NCBI GenBank assembly: GCA_017849615.1
Contig: JAFIGS010000028.1
Location: 53,908-117,907 of the forward strand
Source: Pseudolabrys sp.
Lineage (GTDB): Bacteria > Pseudomonadota > Alphaproteobacteria > Rhizobiales > Xanthobacteraceae
DNA length: 64,000 bases
Direction of reading: 5' to 3'
The notes under the pieces were generated by a model, which ran no database searches, was not told the origin of the DNA, and was given only the letters and a program-made list of their open reading frames with translations. Positions within the stretch are counted from its first letter, which is position 1. Each line of letters begins with the position of its first letter. Position numbers and translations under genes: made by a program. This document shows, one piece after another, positions 1-9,499 of the stretch.

Positions 1-2
1 GT

Positions 3-1376
3 TTCGAGGCCGCCGGCTGGGCGTCCTGGCGCATCGACGGCCACGATCACAAGCAGATCGCCGACGCGCTGGCGAAGGCACAATCGTCCGACAAGCCGGT
101 CATGATCGCGTGCCGCACCACGATCGGATTCGGCGCGCCGACCAAGGCCGGCAAGTCGTCGGCGCATGGTTCGCCGCTCGGCGCCGACGAAATCAAGGGC
201 GTGCGCGAAGCGCTCGGCTGGACCGCCGCGCCGTTTGAAGTTCCCGCCGATATTCTGAGCGCATGGCGCAAGGCCGGCGAACGCGGCATGCCGGTGCAGG
301 CCGAATGGCAGAAGCGCTTCGGTGCTCTGGATTCCGCCAGGCGTGCCGAGTTCACCCGCCGCATGAATGGCGAACTGCCGAAGGCCGCGCTCGAGGCCGC
401 CGTGAAATCGGTGAAGGAAGAACTCGCCGCCACGCCGAAGGACATCGCGACGCGCTCGTCGTCGGAATTCGCCCTGCAAACTTTGACCGCGGCGTTGCCG
501 GAAATGATCGGCGGCTCGGCCGATCTCACCGGCTCGAACAACACCCGCGCCAAGGCGATGAAGACGCTCGATGCGTCGAACTACGCCGGCACCTTCATTC
601 ACTACGGCATCCGCGAGCACGGCATGGCCGCGGCGATGAACGGCATGACGCTGCACGGCGGCATCATCCCCTATTCCGGCACGTTCCTCGTGTTCTCGGA
701 CTACGCGCGCCCGGCCATCCGCCTCGCCGCGCTGATGCATACGCGCGCCATTCACGTCATGACCCATGACTCGATCGGCCTGGGCGAAGACGGCCCGACG
801 CATCAGCCGGTCGAGCACTTCGCGGCGCTGCGCGCCATTCCGAACCTGCGCTTCTTCCGCCCGGCCGACGCCGTCGAAGTGGTCGAGTGCTGGCAGCTGG
901 CGCTCGAACATGCGCACGGCCCGAGCGTGCTGGCGCTGACGCGTCAGAACACGCCGCAGGTGTCGAAGGATTTCCTCGGCGCCAATCGCTGCGCCGCCGG
1001 CGCCTATGAGATTCTCGCCGCCACCGGCGAGGCGCAGGTGTCGATCTTCGCCTCGGGCTCGGAAGTCGCCATCGCCATCGACGCCGCCAAATTGCTGGCC
1101 GCCAAGGGCATCCCGGCGCGCGTCGTCTCGGTGCCGTGCTTTGAATTGTTCGCCGCGCAGCCGGAAGCCGTGCGCCAAGCCGTAACCGGCAATGCCGTCG
1201 TTAATGTCGGCGTAGAAGCCGGCATCCGCCAAGGCTGGGATCCGATCATCGGCGTCGATGCCCCGTTCATCGGCATGAGCACGTTCGGCGCCAGCGCGGC
1301 GTACAAGGAACTCTACAAGAAATTCGGCATTACCGCAGAGGCCGTGGCCGACGCAGCGATGCAGAAACTGAAATGA
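3..1376 (+). CDS. tkt: Transketolase, C-terminal two thirds (5' end outside window)
   Basis: Transketolase moves two-carbon ketol units between sugar phosphates in the pentose phosphate and Calvin pathways, using thiamine diphosphate. The open frame runs in from the window edge, so about 457 of the usual ~660 residues are present. The end of the thiamine-binding domain, the pyrimidine-binding domain and the C-terminal domain are seen. REHGM, within HYGIREHGMAAAMNGM, carries the glutamate that activates the cofactor, and GLGEDGPTHQPVEH is the usual substrate loop. gap, pgk and an aldolase follow on the same strand, the common alphaproteobacterial tkt-gap-pgk arrangement. No RubisCO or phosphoribulokinase is visible, so a cbb operon cannot be claimed. 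Confidence 0.95.
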   Translation, partial: FEAAGWASWRIDGHDHKQIADALAKAQSSDKPVMIACRTTIGFGAPTKAGKSSAHGSPLGADEIKGVREALGWTAAPFEVPADILSAWRKAGERGMPVQAEWQKRFGALDSARRAEFTRRMNGELPKAALEAAVKSVKEELAATPKDIATRSSSEFALQTLTAALPEMIGGSADLTGSNNTRAKAMKTLDASNYAGTFIHYGIREHGMAAAMNGMTLHGGIIPYSGTFLVFSDYARPAIRLAALMHTRAIHVMTHDSIGLGEDGPTHQPVEHFAALRAIPNLRFFRPADAVEVVECWQLALEHAHGPSVLALTRQNTPQVSKDFLGANRCAAGAYEILAATGEAQVSIFASGSEVAIAIDAAKLLAAKGIPARVVSVPCFELFAAQPEAVRQAVTGNAVVNVGVEAGIRQGWDPIIGVDAPFIGMSTFGASAAYKELYKKFGITAEAVADAAMQKLK

Positions 1377-1505
1377 TTTCGTCGCGCCCGGGCATACCTC
1401 CCCGGGCGTCTGCGTCTTTGGACAGAATTTCGACGTGGATGGCCGCCATAAGACCGGCCGTGACGGATTTGAACGAACGGGTTTTTGACCGGGAGCGACT
1501 GAAAA

Positions 1506-2513
<1,008 letters not shown>

Positions 2514-2520
2514 TCGATTC

Positions 2521-2574
2521 CGCTCGTCCTTCGAGACGCCGGCCACGAAAGTGGCCGGCTCCTCAGGACGAGGA
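2521..2574. repeat. Intergenic palindromic repeat between gap and pgk
   Basis: Nested inverted repeat: outer arms CTCGTCCT (2523-2530) and AGGACGAG (2565-2572), inner arms GCCGGCCAC (2538-2546) and GTGGCCGGC (2551-2559) around GAAA. It has the 'TCCTTCGAGACG ... CTCCTCAGGA' form of scattered intergenic repeats known in Bradyrhizobium-like genomes. It could fold in the gap-pgk mRNA and affect processing. Confidence 0.6.
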
Positions 2575-2590
2575 CCGAAGTATTCCAAAC

Positions 2591-3784
2591 ATGTCCAACT
2601 TCAACACCCTCGATCACGTCGACGTCAAAGGCAAACGCGTGCTGGTGCGCGTCGATCTCAACGTGCCGGTCGACAATGGCGTCGTCACCGACGCGACGCG
2701 CATTGAGCGCATCGGCCCGACCATCACCGAACTCGCCGACAAGGGTGCCAAGGTCATCCTTCTCTCGCATTTCGGCCGCCCCAAGGGCGTCGATCCCAAG
2801 CAATCGCTCAAGCCGGTCGCCGCCGAAGTGGCGCGCGTCATCAAGCGCAAGGTCGGCTTCGCATCCGACTGCGTCGGCGAGGTTGCTGAAAAGGCCGTCG
2901 CCGCCATGCAGTCGGGCGCCATCCTCTGCCTCGAGAACACCCGCTTCCACGCCGGCGAGGAAAAGAACGATCCGGCCTTCGTCGAGCAGTTGGCGAAGCT
3001 CGGCGACATTTGGGTCAACGACGCCTTCTCCGCCGCGCACCGCGCCCACGCCTCGACAGAGGGCCTTGGCCACAAGCTGCCGGCCTATGCCGGCCGCGCC
3101 ATGCAGGAAGAGCTGGTGGCGCTGACCCGCGCGCTCGAGCATCCGGAGCGCCCGCTGGCCGCCATCGTCGGCGGCGCCAAAATTTCGACCAAGCTCGAAC
3201 TCATCGGCAATCTGCTCGCCAAGGTCGATTTCCTGATCATCGGCGGCGCCATGGCCAATACCTTCCTGCTCGCCCAGGGCAAGAACATAGGCAAATCGCT
3301 GGTCGAGGCGGACCTCGTCCCGACCGCACAGAAGATCATGGCGCAGGCCAAGGCCGACAAGCGCGATATCGTGCTGCCGGTCGACGTCGTCGTGGCGGAG
3401 AAATTAGAAGCTAATACGCCCTCGCGCGTGGTCGGCGTCGGCGACGTCGGCGATGCCGACATGGTGCTCGATATCGGGCCGAAGAGCGTCGAGCACGTTG
3501 TCTCGGTACTGGCCCGCGCCAAGACTTTGGTATGGAACGGCCCGTTCGGCGCCTTCGAGATGGAACCCTTCGACAAAGGCACCGTTTCCGTTGCCGAAGC
3601 GGCCGCCGAACTCACCCAGGCCGGCAAGCTGGTCACCGTCGCGGGCGGCGGCGATACCGTCGCGGCGCTCAACGCCGCGAACGTCACTGACCGCTTCACT
3701 TACGTTTCCGCCGCGGGCGGCGCCTTCCTCGAATGGCTCGAGGGCAAAGCCCTGCCGGGGGTTGAGGTTTTACGCGCCAAATAG
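2591..3784 (+). CDS. pgk: Phosphoglycerate kinase
   Basis: Transfers phosphate from 1,3-bisphosphoglycerate to ADP in glycolysis, or the reverse in gluconeogenesis. The ATG at 2591 gives 397 residues, the expected size, and begins [20 protein letters not shown]. The frame is open further upstream to 2456, but that part overlaps gap and the palindromic repeat and has no family similarity. Visible motifs are VRVDLNVP near the N-terminus, [19 protein letters not shown], and the nucleotide-binding GGGDTVAA near the C-terminus. It lies between gap and the aldolase on the same strand. Confidence 0.97.
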   Translation: MSNFNTLDHVDVKGKRVLVRVDLNVPVDNGVVTDATRIERIGPTITELADKGAKVILLSHFGRPKGVDPKQSLKPVAAEVARVIKRKVGFASDCVGEVAEKAVAAMQSGAILCLENTRFHAGEEKNDPAFVEQLAKLGDIWVNDAFSAAHRAHASTEGLGHKLPAYAGRAMQEELVALTRALEHPERPLAAIVGGAKISTKLELIGNLLAKVDFLIIGGAMANTFLLAQGKNIGKSLVEADLVPTAQKIMAQAKADKRDIVLPVDVVVAEKLEANTPSRVVGVGDVGDADMVLDIGPKSVEHVVSVLARAKTLVWNGPFGAFEMEPFDKGTVSVAEAAAELTQAGKLVTVAGGGDTVAALNAANVTDRFTYVSAAGGAFLEWLEGKALPGVEVLRAK

Positions 3785-3790
3785 CCAATG

Positions 3791-3883
3791 GTCATTCCGG
3801 ACGCCGCGCAGCGGCGATCCCGAATCCGGCGGCACAGTTTGTATCTGGATTCCGGGCTCGGCCTGCGGCCGTCCGGGAATGAC
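3791..3883. repeat. Intergenic palindromic repeat between pgk and fba
   Basis: Outer arms GTCATTCCGGAC (3791-3802) and GTCCGGGAATGAC (3871-3883) are inverse complements apart from one extra G. The inner part holds shorter GC-rich inverted repeats and a copy of TGGATTCCGGGCTCG, which recurs at 62046-62060. This is the 'GTCATTCCGG' class of dispersed repeats common in Rhizobiales intergenic DNA. Confidence 0.65.
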
Positions 3884-3906
3884 GAATGAGAGAGGGGAGA
3901 CACCTG

Positions 3907-4932
3907 ATGAATCTCGCTGACCTGAACAAAGTCGCGATCGCCATGACCGCCAACGGCAAGGGCATCCTGGCCGCCGACGAATCCACCGGCACCATCAAGA
4001 AGCGTTTCGATGCGATCGCCACCGAGAACACCGAAGACAATCGTCGCGATTATCGCGAGCTGATGTTCCGCACCGCCGAGGCCATGAAGAGCTACATCTC
4101 GGGCGTCATCCTCTACGACGAGACCATCTGGCAGAAGGCGAAGGACGGCACGCCGCTCGTGAAGCTGATCGAGCAGGCCGGCGCCATCCCCGGCATCAAG
4201 GTCGATGAAGGCACCAAGCCGCTGCCGAACTGCCCGGGCGAACTCATCACCATGGGCCTCGACAAGCTACCCGATCGCCTGCCGAAGTATTACGAGGCCG
4301 GCGCGCGCTTCGCCAAATGGCGCGCGGTAATCGATATTGGCGCCGGCATTCCGAGCTACGCCGCGATCTCGACCAACGCGCATGCGCTGGCCCGCTACGC
4401 GGCGCTATGCCAGGCCAATCAGATCGTGCCGATCGTCGAGCCGGAAGTGCTGATGGACGGCGAGCACGACGCCGACCAGTGCTACATGGTCACCGAGTTC
4501 ATGCTCAAGGAAACCTTCCAGCAGCTCTATTATCAGAAGGTCGCGCTCGAAGGCATCGTGCTCAAGCCGAACATGGTCGTGCCCGGCAAGAAGTCGTCGA
4601 AGAAGGCTTCGGTGCAGGAAGTCGCCGAGAAGACCGTGAAGCTGCTCAAGGCCTGCGTGCCCGGCGCGGTGCCAGGCATCGCCTTCCTTTCCGGCGGCCA
4701 GTCGGACGAAGAAGCCACCGCCCATCTCGACGCCATGAACAAGATCGGCAATCTGCCCTGGAACCTGACCTTCTCGTACGGCCGCGCCCTGCAGGCGGCG
4801 CCGCAGAAGGCCTGGTCGGGCAAGGCCGCGAATGTGGGCGCCGCGCAGGCCGCGTTCATCCACCGCGCGAAGATGAATTACCTTGCCGCCAAGGGTGAGT
4901 GGAAAGCGGACCTCGAGAAGAAGGCGGCGTAA
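3907..4932 (+). CDS. fba: Fructose-bisphosphate aldolase, class I
   Basis: Reversibly cleaves fructose-1,6-bisphosphate to two triose phosphates through a lysine Schiff base, with no metal. The ATG at 3907 gives 341 residues and follows a GAGAGGGGAG ribosome site; an in-frame ATG at 3886 would place that site inside the gene. LAADESTGTIKKRF near residue 22 is the class I signature, and GIVLKPNMVVPG carries the Schiff-base lysine. This is the eukaryote-type class I enzyme, not the zinc-dependent class II enzyme often found in cbb operons. It closes the tkt-gap-pgk-fba block and is followed by a double hairpin. Confidence 0.95.
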   Translation: MNLADLNKVAIAMTANGKGILAADESTGTIKKRFDAIATENTEDNRRDYRELMFRTAEAMKSYISGVILYDETIWQKAKDGTPLVKLIEQAGAIPGIKVDEGTKPLPNCPGELITMGLDKLPDRLPKYYEAGARFAKWRAVIDIGAGIPSYAAISTNAHALARYAALCQANQIVPIVEPEVLMDGEHDADQCYMVTEFMLKETFQQLYYQKVALEGIVLKPNMVVPGKKSSKKASVQEVAEKTVKLLKACVPGAVPGIAFLSGGQSDEEATAHLDAMNKIGNLPWNLTFSYGRALQAAPQKAWSGKAANVGAAQAAFIHRAKMNYLAAKGEWKADLEKKAA

Positions 4933-4974
4933 TCTTAATCCGTCACCCTGAGATGGCCGCCGCAGGCGGCCCAT

Positions 4975-5040
4975 CACAAGTCGGCTTCAGCCGACTTGTG
5001 CGGATCACAAAAAAGGCCGCCCTCACCGGGCGGCCTTTCT
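4975..5040 (+). terminator. Double hairpin terminator after fba
   Basis: Two stem-loops in series. The first has perfect 11-bp arms, CACAAGTCGGC (4975-4985) and GCCGACTTGTG (4990-5000), around TTCA. The second, AGGCCGCC / GGGCGGCCT at 5014-5036, is followed by a T-rich run and preceded by A residues. The second can therefore stop transcription in both directions, including for the reverse gene ending at 5088. Confidence 0.8.
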
Positions 5041-5087
5041 TCTACGCGTCGGCGTTTCCCGCAAGCGCGGGAAGCGCCGCGCTAACT

Positions 5088-5276
5088 TTACGGGCAGTCG
5101 GTCTTGGTCACCGCGGTGTCCGCGCCGAGAGCGCGCTCCTTGGTCGTCACGGTGGTCGATGTCTCCGGCGCGACAACGGCGGCCGGCTGGTCGGTCGTGA
5201 CGACAGTAGTCTGGGCGTACGCGGCAACGGCGCCGAGCGCGGTCGCGAGAACGATGGCAGTCAGTTTGAATGTCAT
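5088..5276 (-). CDS. Small exported protein of unknown function
   Basis: A 62-residue protein with a clear signal peptide (MTFKLTAIVLATALGAVAAYA, cut after AYA) and a mature part rich in Thr and Val that ends in a lone Cys (KTDCP). The start at 5276 is chosen because an AGGAGG ribosome site sits just upstream on the reverse strand; the frame is open further but without a better start. I do not recognise the mature part. It is probably periplasmic. It is transcribed away from the GST gene and converges on fba. Confidence 0.65.
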   Translation of the reverse strand: MTFKLTAIVLATALGAVAAYAQTTVVTTDQPAAVVAPETSTTVTTKERALGADTAVTKTDCP

Positions 5277-5443
5277 CGGTCGCCTCCTGTGGGCTTTCAT
5301 GCTCGCCCTAACGCGTCCATCGCCTTCCTGTTCCGGCGCATCGGGCGGAAATGCCGCAGCTCTGCGGTGCCGCCATTGAACGGAGGGCGTCAACGCCTTA
5401 CCGTGACCGCCGCTCCAAACAACGAATGAATTGAGGAAATGCC

Positions 5444-6076
5444 GTGATCGATCTCTACACCTGGACCACACCCAATGGCCGCAAGGCCTCCATCATGCTC
5501 GAGGAAACCGGCCTGCCCTACACCGCCCACGCGATCGATATCGGCAAGGATGAGCAGTTCAAGCCGGAGTTTCTCAAGATCGGTCCGAACAACCGCATCC
5601 CGGTGATCGTCGATCGCGACAATGGCATGTCGCTGATGGAATCGGGCGCGATCCTGATCTGTCTCGCCGACAAGACCGGCAAGTTCATGCCGAAGTCCGG
5701 CGAAGGCCGCTACAAGGTCATCGAATGGCTGATGTGGCAGATGGGCGGCCTCGGGCCGATGGTCGGCCAGGCGCATCATTTCCATAAGCAGAATCCCGGC
5801 AAGGTGCCTTACGCCGAGGAGCGCTATCTCAAAGAAACGCAGCGGCTCTACAAGGTGCTCAACACCCAGCTCGCCAAGGGCGACTATGTTGCCGGCGATT
5901 ATTCGATCGCCGATATCTCGATCTGGCCGTGGGTGTCGCGCTTCGAATGGCACGGCGTCGATCTCAACGACTTTCCCGACGTCAAGCGCTGGTATGTGAC
6001 CGTCGCCGGCCGTCCGGCGGTGCAGAAGGGCTATCAGGTGCCCAAGAACACGGGCGCGATTCCGATGCCGACGTAG
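5444..6076 (+). CDS. Glutathione S-transferase family protein (YfcG/YghU-like)
   Basis: A 210-residue two-domain GST. The N-terminal thioredoxin-like domain has WTTPNGRKASIMLEE and IGPNNRIPVIVD, with the cis-proline in RIPVI and ESGAIL for glutathione binding. The helical C-domain contains DYSIADISIWPW. The TPNG(R)K motif is typical of the YfcG/YghU group, disulfide-bond oxidoreductases that bind two glutathiones. The start is GTG at 5444 with TTGAGGAAAT upstream. It is monocistronic, with its own terminator. The substrate cannot be read from sequence. Confidence 0.9.
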   Translation: MIDLYTWTTPNGRKASIMLEETGLPYTAHAIDIGKDEQFKPEFLKIGPNNRIPVIVDRDNGMSLMESGAILICLADKTGKFMPKSGEGRYKVIEWLMWQMGGLGPMVGQAHHFHKQNPGKVPYAEERYLKETQRLYKVLNTQLAKGDYVAGDYSIADISIWPWVSRFEWHGVDLNDFPDVKRWYVTVAGRPAVQKGYQVPKNTGAIPMPT

Positions 6077-6097
6077 CGGCGAAGCAGGCGCAGACAA

Positions 6098-6124
6098 AAA
6101 AGCCCCGGCTTGCGCCGGGGCCTG
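6098..6124. terminator. Convergent terminator between GST and the reverse small gene
   Basis: Stem GCCCCGGC / GCGCCGGGGC (6102-6121) with an A run before it and TGTCATTT after it. It can serve both the forward GST gene and the reverse gene ending at 6145. Confidence 0.7.
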
Positions 6125-6144
6125 TCATTTCTATCGCCGTTTGC

Positions 6145-6483
6145 TTACGGGCAGAACCACACCGGCTCGACCATGATGCAGCCGCGGCGATTCCAGTCGC
6201 GCGGACGCGCCTGGTAGCGATGCCAGCCGCGCGGCGCCGAGCCGTAGCGATGACCGGCGCGATAACGCGGCGGCGGCGAGCCGTAGCGATGGCCGGCGCG
6301 ATAACGCGGCGGCGGCGCTGCGTGGCGGCGATAATGACGGCGGTCATCGCGGCGATATTGCACATCGATGACGTGCGTCTGCTGCTGACTGACGCCCTTC
6401 ATCGGCGCGGCCGGGGCCGCGGAAGCTGTCGAGACGGCAAAACCGCAAATCAACAGTGCGCCAGCGATAAGAATGGCTTTCAT
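6145..6483 (-). CDS. Exported basic repeat protein
   Basis: A 112-residue protein starting at 6483 after a GGAGGAG ribosome site. A signal peptide ends near STASA. The mature part is rich in Arg, His, Tyr and Pro and holds two identical 13-residue repeats of the form PPPRYRAGHRYGS, then ends CIMVEPVWFCP with two cysteines. This resembles the many small basic periplasmic or surface proteins of Rhizobiales, which have no assigned role. The isolated pair of cysteines near the end could form a disulfide. Confidence 0.7.
   Translation of the reverse strand: MKAILIAGALLICGFAVSTASAAPAAPMKGVSQQQTHVIDVQYRRDDRRHYRRHAAPPPRYRAGHRYGSPPPRYRAGHRYGSAPRGWHRYQARPRDWNRRGCIMVEPVWFCP
6241..6318 (-). repeat. Two 39-nt tandem repeats inside the coding sequence
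   Basis: Units at 6241-6279 and 6280-6318 differ at only two or three bases and encode the 13-residue repeats of the exported protein. The frame is kept, so this is a coding repeat likely to vary in copy number between strains. Confidence 0.8.
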
Positions 6484-6856
6484 GAAGCTCCTCCACTTCA
6501 AATGTCGGGACGACGTCAACGCTCGTACCCGAAGAATGTTCAGTGACGAATGCCACTGATCATTCAACGCGGCTACGCCACGAACCCTGCGGGCAACCGA
6601 ATGAATGCCGCATATCGACGGGAAACAGTTAACAAGCCGTCTCCCGGCATGGCCCCGATGAATGGCTGTTCAGGCCGCACTCTCGCGCATCGAAAAGACT
6701 ATATTCCCTTCCACAGGTTGTCCGTCGGCCGCAGGCCGGCATATTGGCCACACCATTGTCGGGTCGCGATCAGGCTGATATCCGGAGACCCGCCGCGCGC
6801 AGAACGGCCCGTTCGCACGCCCCTTTTCCGCCCGATTGAGCTAGCATCCCGCCCCC
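6484..6856. other. Intergenic region with no recognised feature
   Basis: 373 nt between the reverse small gene and the ThiE-like gene. It must hold divergent promoters. I found no confident -35/-10 pair, riboswitch or RNA gene. In particular there is no recognisable TPP (THI) element before the ThiE-like gene. Confidence 0.4.
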
Positions 6857-7516
6857 ATGGCCCAGCGTCCGAAAAATCCCGAGCCACGCCCGCAGCCGCG
6901 GCTCTATCTCGTCACGCCGCCGGTCGGCGACGCCGACGCCTTCGCACCGGGGCTTGAGGCAGCGCTGGGTGCCGGCGATGTCGCGGCCGTGCTGCTGCGC
7001 CTGACCGACGGCGACGACCGCACGCAGATCAACCGCGTCAAGGCGCTCGCCCCAACGGCTCAGACGTCGGGCGCCGCCCTGCTGCTCGACGGCCACGCCG
7101 CATTGGTCGCGCGCGCCGGCGCTGACGGTGTCCACGCAGCGGCGGCGGATGTCTCCGATGCGCTGGAAGCGCTCAAACCCGATTGGATCGTGGGCGTCGG
7201 AGCGGCCACGAACCGCCACGACGCCATGACCGCGGCCGAGGCCGGCTGCGACTACGTCATGTTCGGCGAGCCGGACGCGCGCGGGCACCGTCCGCCGTTC
7301 GACGCCGTGCTCGAGCGCGTGTCGTGGTGGGCCGAAGTGTTCGAAATGCCATGCGTCGCCTATGCCGGCGCCGCCGAGGACATCGCACCGCTGATCGCTG
7401 CCGGCGCCGATTTCATCGCGGTCGGATACGAGGCCGGCGACTGGATCTGGCGCGATCCCGCCCGCGCAATCGCGGCGCTGAAGCCGCACCTGGCCCTCCC
7501 CGAGACAGCGTCATGA
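6857..7516 (+). CDS. Thiamine-phosphate synthase-like protein (ThiE/TenI fold)
   Basis: A 219-residue TIM-barrel protein of the ThiE/TenI family, which condenses HMP-PP with thiazole phosphate or is a related isomerase. Seen: RLYLVTPP at strand 1, LLLDGHAALVARAGADGVHA (the family's 'DGVHLG' region), VGVGAATNRHDAMTAAEAGCDYVMFGE, and GAAEDIAPLIAAGADFIAVG. It departs from classical ThiE: the usual HLGQ and GPIFPT motifs are changed to VHAAA and FGEPDA, so catalysis is not assured. It overlaps the next gene by ATGA. Such divergent copies are common in alphaproteobacteria. Confidence 0.8.
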   Translation: MAQRPKNPEPRPQPRLYLVTPPVGDADAFAPGLEAALGAGDVAAVLLRLTDGDDRTQINRVKALAPTAQTSGAALLLDGHAALVARAGADGVHAAAADVSDALEALKPDWIVGVGAATNRHDAMTAAEAGCDYVMFGEPDARGHRPPFDAVLERVSWWAEVFEMPCVAYAGAAEDIAPLIAAGADFIAVGYEAGDWIWRDPARAIAALKPHLALPETAS

Positions 7517-8490
7517 GTTGCTTTCGCGTCGCGCTGGCCCTCTCGTTCGCGCTTCTGGCCGCGCAGGCGCAGGCGCAGAGCAGGCTGCCCGCCTCGCCGC
7601 CGCTGCCGCCGCCCGCTCCGCAGGGCCAGGCGCCGGCGGTCGATCCGAACGCCGATCTCGCTTATGGCGCATTTCAGCGTGGCTACTTCATGACCGCCTT
7701 CAATGAGGCCTCGAAGCGCGCGCAGCAGAATGACCCGGCCGCGATGACCCTGCTCGGGGAGCTCTACGCCAATGGTTACGGTGTCGGGCGCGACGACGCC
7801 AAGGCCGCGCAGTGGTACAAGAGCGCCGCGGCGCAGGGCAACCGCGATGCGCTTTTTGCACTCGCCATGTTCGCCTTCGAAGGCCGCGCCGGATCGAACA
7901 ATCCATCCGAAGGGACGCGCCTGCTCGGCGAGGCCGCCAGGCTTGGTCATCCCGCGGCCAACTACAATCTCGGGCTGCTCTATTTGCAGGGCCAGCAATT
8001 CGCGCAGGATTTCGGTCGCGCCGCCGAGCTGTTCAAGGTCGCCGCCAGTGCCGGCAGTTCGGAAGCGCAATACGCGCTCGCCACCATGTACAAGGAAGGC
8101 CGCGGCGTCCCGAAAGACGCCAAGCAGGCCGCGCTGCTGATGGCGCGGGCCTCGATCGCCGGCAATGTCGACGCCATGGTTGAGTTCGCCATCATGCAGT
8201 TCAACGGCGAAGGCACCGACAAGAGCGAACCTGCCGCCGCCGAGACCTTCCTGCGCGCCGCCCGCCGCGGCTCACCGATCGCGCAAAACCGCCTCGCCCG
8301 TATTCTTATGGCAGGCCGCGGCCTGCCCGCCGACCCTGTTGAAGCCGTCAAATGGCACACCATCGCCAAGGCAGCGGGCGCCGGCGATCCCGAACTGGAT
8401 GTCTTCGTGTCCAAACAAACCCCGCAGGTCCGCGAGGCGGCCGACAAGGCCGCCAAGCGATGGCTGTCCACGACGGTCGAAGCGCCTTAA
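7513..8490 (+). CDS. Exported Sel1-like repeat protein
   Basis: A 325-residue protein that starts with an ATGA overlap on the ThiE-like gene, so the two are probably translated together. The signal peptide ends AQAQA, a Pro-rich linker follows, then at least five Sel1-type repeats, for example LLGELYANGYGVGRDDAKAA, YNLGLLYLQGQQFAQDFGRA and YALATMYKEGRGVPKDAKQA. Sel1 repeats are alpha-solenoid protein-binding scaffolds. The periplasmic location suggests an envelope role, but no partner can be named. Confidence 0.88.
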   Translation: MSCFRVALALSFALLAAQAQAQSRLPASPPLPPPAPQGQAPAVDPNADLAYGAFQRGYFMTAFNEASKRAQQNDPAAMTLLGELYANGYGVGRDDAKAAQWYKSAAAQGNRDALFALAMFAFEGRAGSNNPSEGTRLLGEAARLGHPAANYNLGLLYLQGQQFAQDFGRAAELFKVAASAGSSEAQYALATMYKEGRGVPKDAKQAALLMARASIAGNVDAMVEFAIMQFNGEGTDKSEPAAAETFLRAARRGSPIAQNRLARILMAGRGLPADPVEAVKWHTIAKAAGAGDPELDVFVSKQTPQVREAADKAAKRWLSTTVEAP

Positions 8491-8545
8491 CCCCCCTTCG
8501 GCGCGCCGCTTGACGAGCGGCAACGAGCCGGGCAGACCCACCGCC

Positions 8546-9334
8546 ATGCACCACTCCGCTTTGTTGAACGTCATGATTGCCGCGGCGCGCAAGGCCGCCC
8601 GCTCGCTCAAGCGCGATTTCGGCGAGGTCGAAAACCTGCAGGTCTCGCTCAAGGGGCCGGCCAATTTCGTCTCGGCCGCCGACCGCCGTGCCGAAGAAAC
8701 GCTCTATGCCGAGTTGAGCAAGGCGCGCCCGGGCTACGGCTTTCTCGGCGAGGAAGGCGGTATCCGTGAGGGCGATGACAAAACGCATCGCTGGATCGTC
8801 GATCCGCTCGACGGCACCACCAATTTCCTGCACGGCATCCCTCAGTTCGCGATCTCGATCGCACTTGAGCGCGAAGGCGCGATTGTCGCCGGCCTCGTCT
8901 ACAATCCGGCGAACGACGAACTGTTTATTGCCGAGAAGGGCAAAGGCGCCTTTCTCAACGATCGCCGCATCCGCGTCAGTGGCCGCAAGCAGCTGCGCGA
9001 GGCTGTGCTCGCCTGCGGCCTCGCCCATATCGGCCACGGCGATCACGCGGTGGTGAAGCGCGAGACCGGCGCCATGCTCGGCGAGGTCGCGGGCCTGCGC
9101 CGGCTCGGCGCCGCCGCGCTCGATTTGGCCTGGGTCGCGGCCGGCCGGTTCGACGGATACTGGGAACGCAGCCTCAGCCCCTGGGACGTTGCGGCCGGCA
9201 TTATTCTGGTGCGCGAGGCCGGCGGCTTCGTCTCGGACTGCGAAGGCGCCGACGAGATGCTGGAAAAAGGCGCCGTTGCCGCCGGCAACGAGACCATCTG
9301 CAAGGAAATCGTGCGGGTGCTCAAGGCGGCGTGA
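8546..9334 (+). CDS. suhB: Inositol monophosphatase family protein (SuhB)
   Basis: A Mg2+-dependent phosphatase of 262 residues. The N-terminal AARKAARSLKRDFG, the metal site FLGEEGG, the signature DPLDGTTNFLHG (about residues 88-99) and the second signature WDVAAGIILVREAGG are all intact. The ATG at 8546 matches the usual SuhB N-terminus; the frame is open upstream but without family similarity. Substrates may include myo-inositol-1-phosphate. The E. coli homologue also acts in rRNA antitermination. Confidence 0.92.
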   Translation: MHHSALLNVMIAAARKAARSLKRDFGEVENLQVSLKGPANFVSAADRRAEETLYAELSKARPGYGFLGEEGGIREGDDKTHRWIVDPLDGTTNFLHGIPQFAISIALEREGAIVAGLVYNPANDELFIAEKGKGAFLNDRRIRVSGRKQLREAVLACGLAHIGHGDHAVVKRETGAMLGEVAGLRRLGAAALDLAWVAAGRFDGYWERSLSPWDVAAGIILVREAGGFVSDCEGADEMLEKGAVAAGNETICKEIVRVLKAA

Positions 9335-9499
9335 TTTTGCCCGCCTGCGAAGCGACCGTAATTTCAGCCCAATCCGCGCTTTTATGAGTTCCGGCGGCCC
9401 TGCCGGATCATTTTTCCTTGCCACCGGTCTGTGCCATATTGATCGGCGATATTGACGCGCCGGATTCGCCGGCTCTGGCAAGCAAGGCCTCGCAACCTG

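Noticed and set aside
6241-6318. Possible CRISPR-like repeats
   Set aside because: There are only two abutting units with no spacers, and they encode in-frame peptide repeats. No cas genes are in the window.
6857-7516. TPP riboswitch expected before a thiamine gene
   Set aside because: I found no THI-box-like sequence in the 373-nt upstream region. The divergent ThiE-like gene may not be thiamine-regulated.
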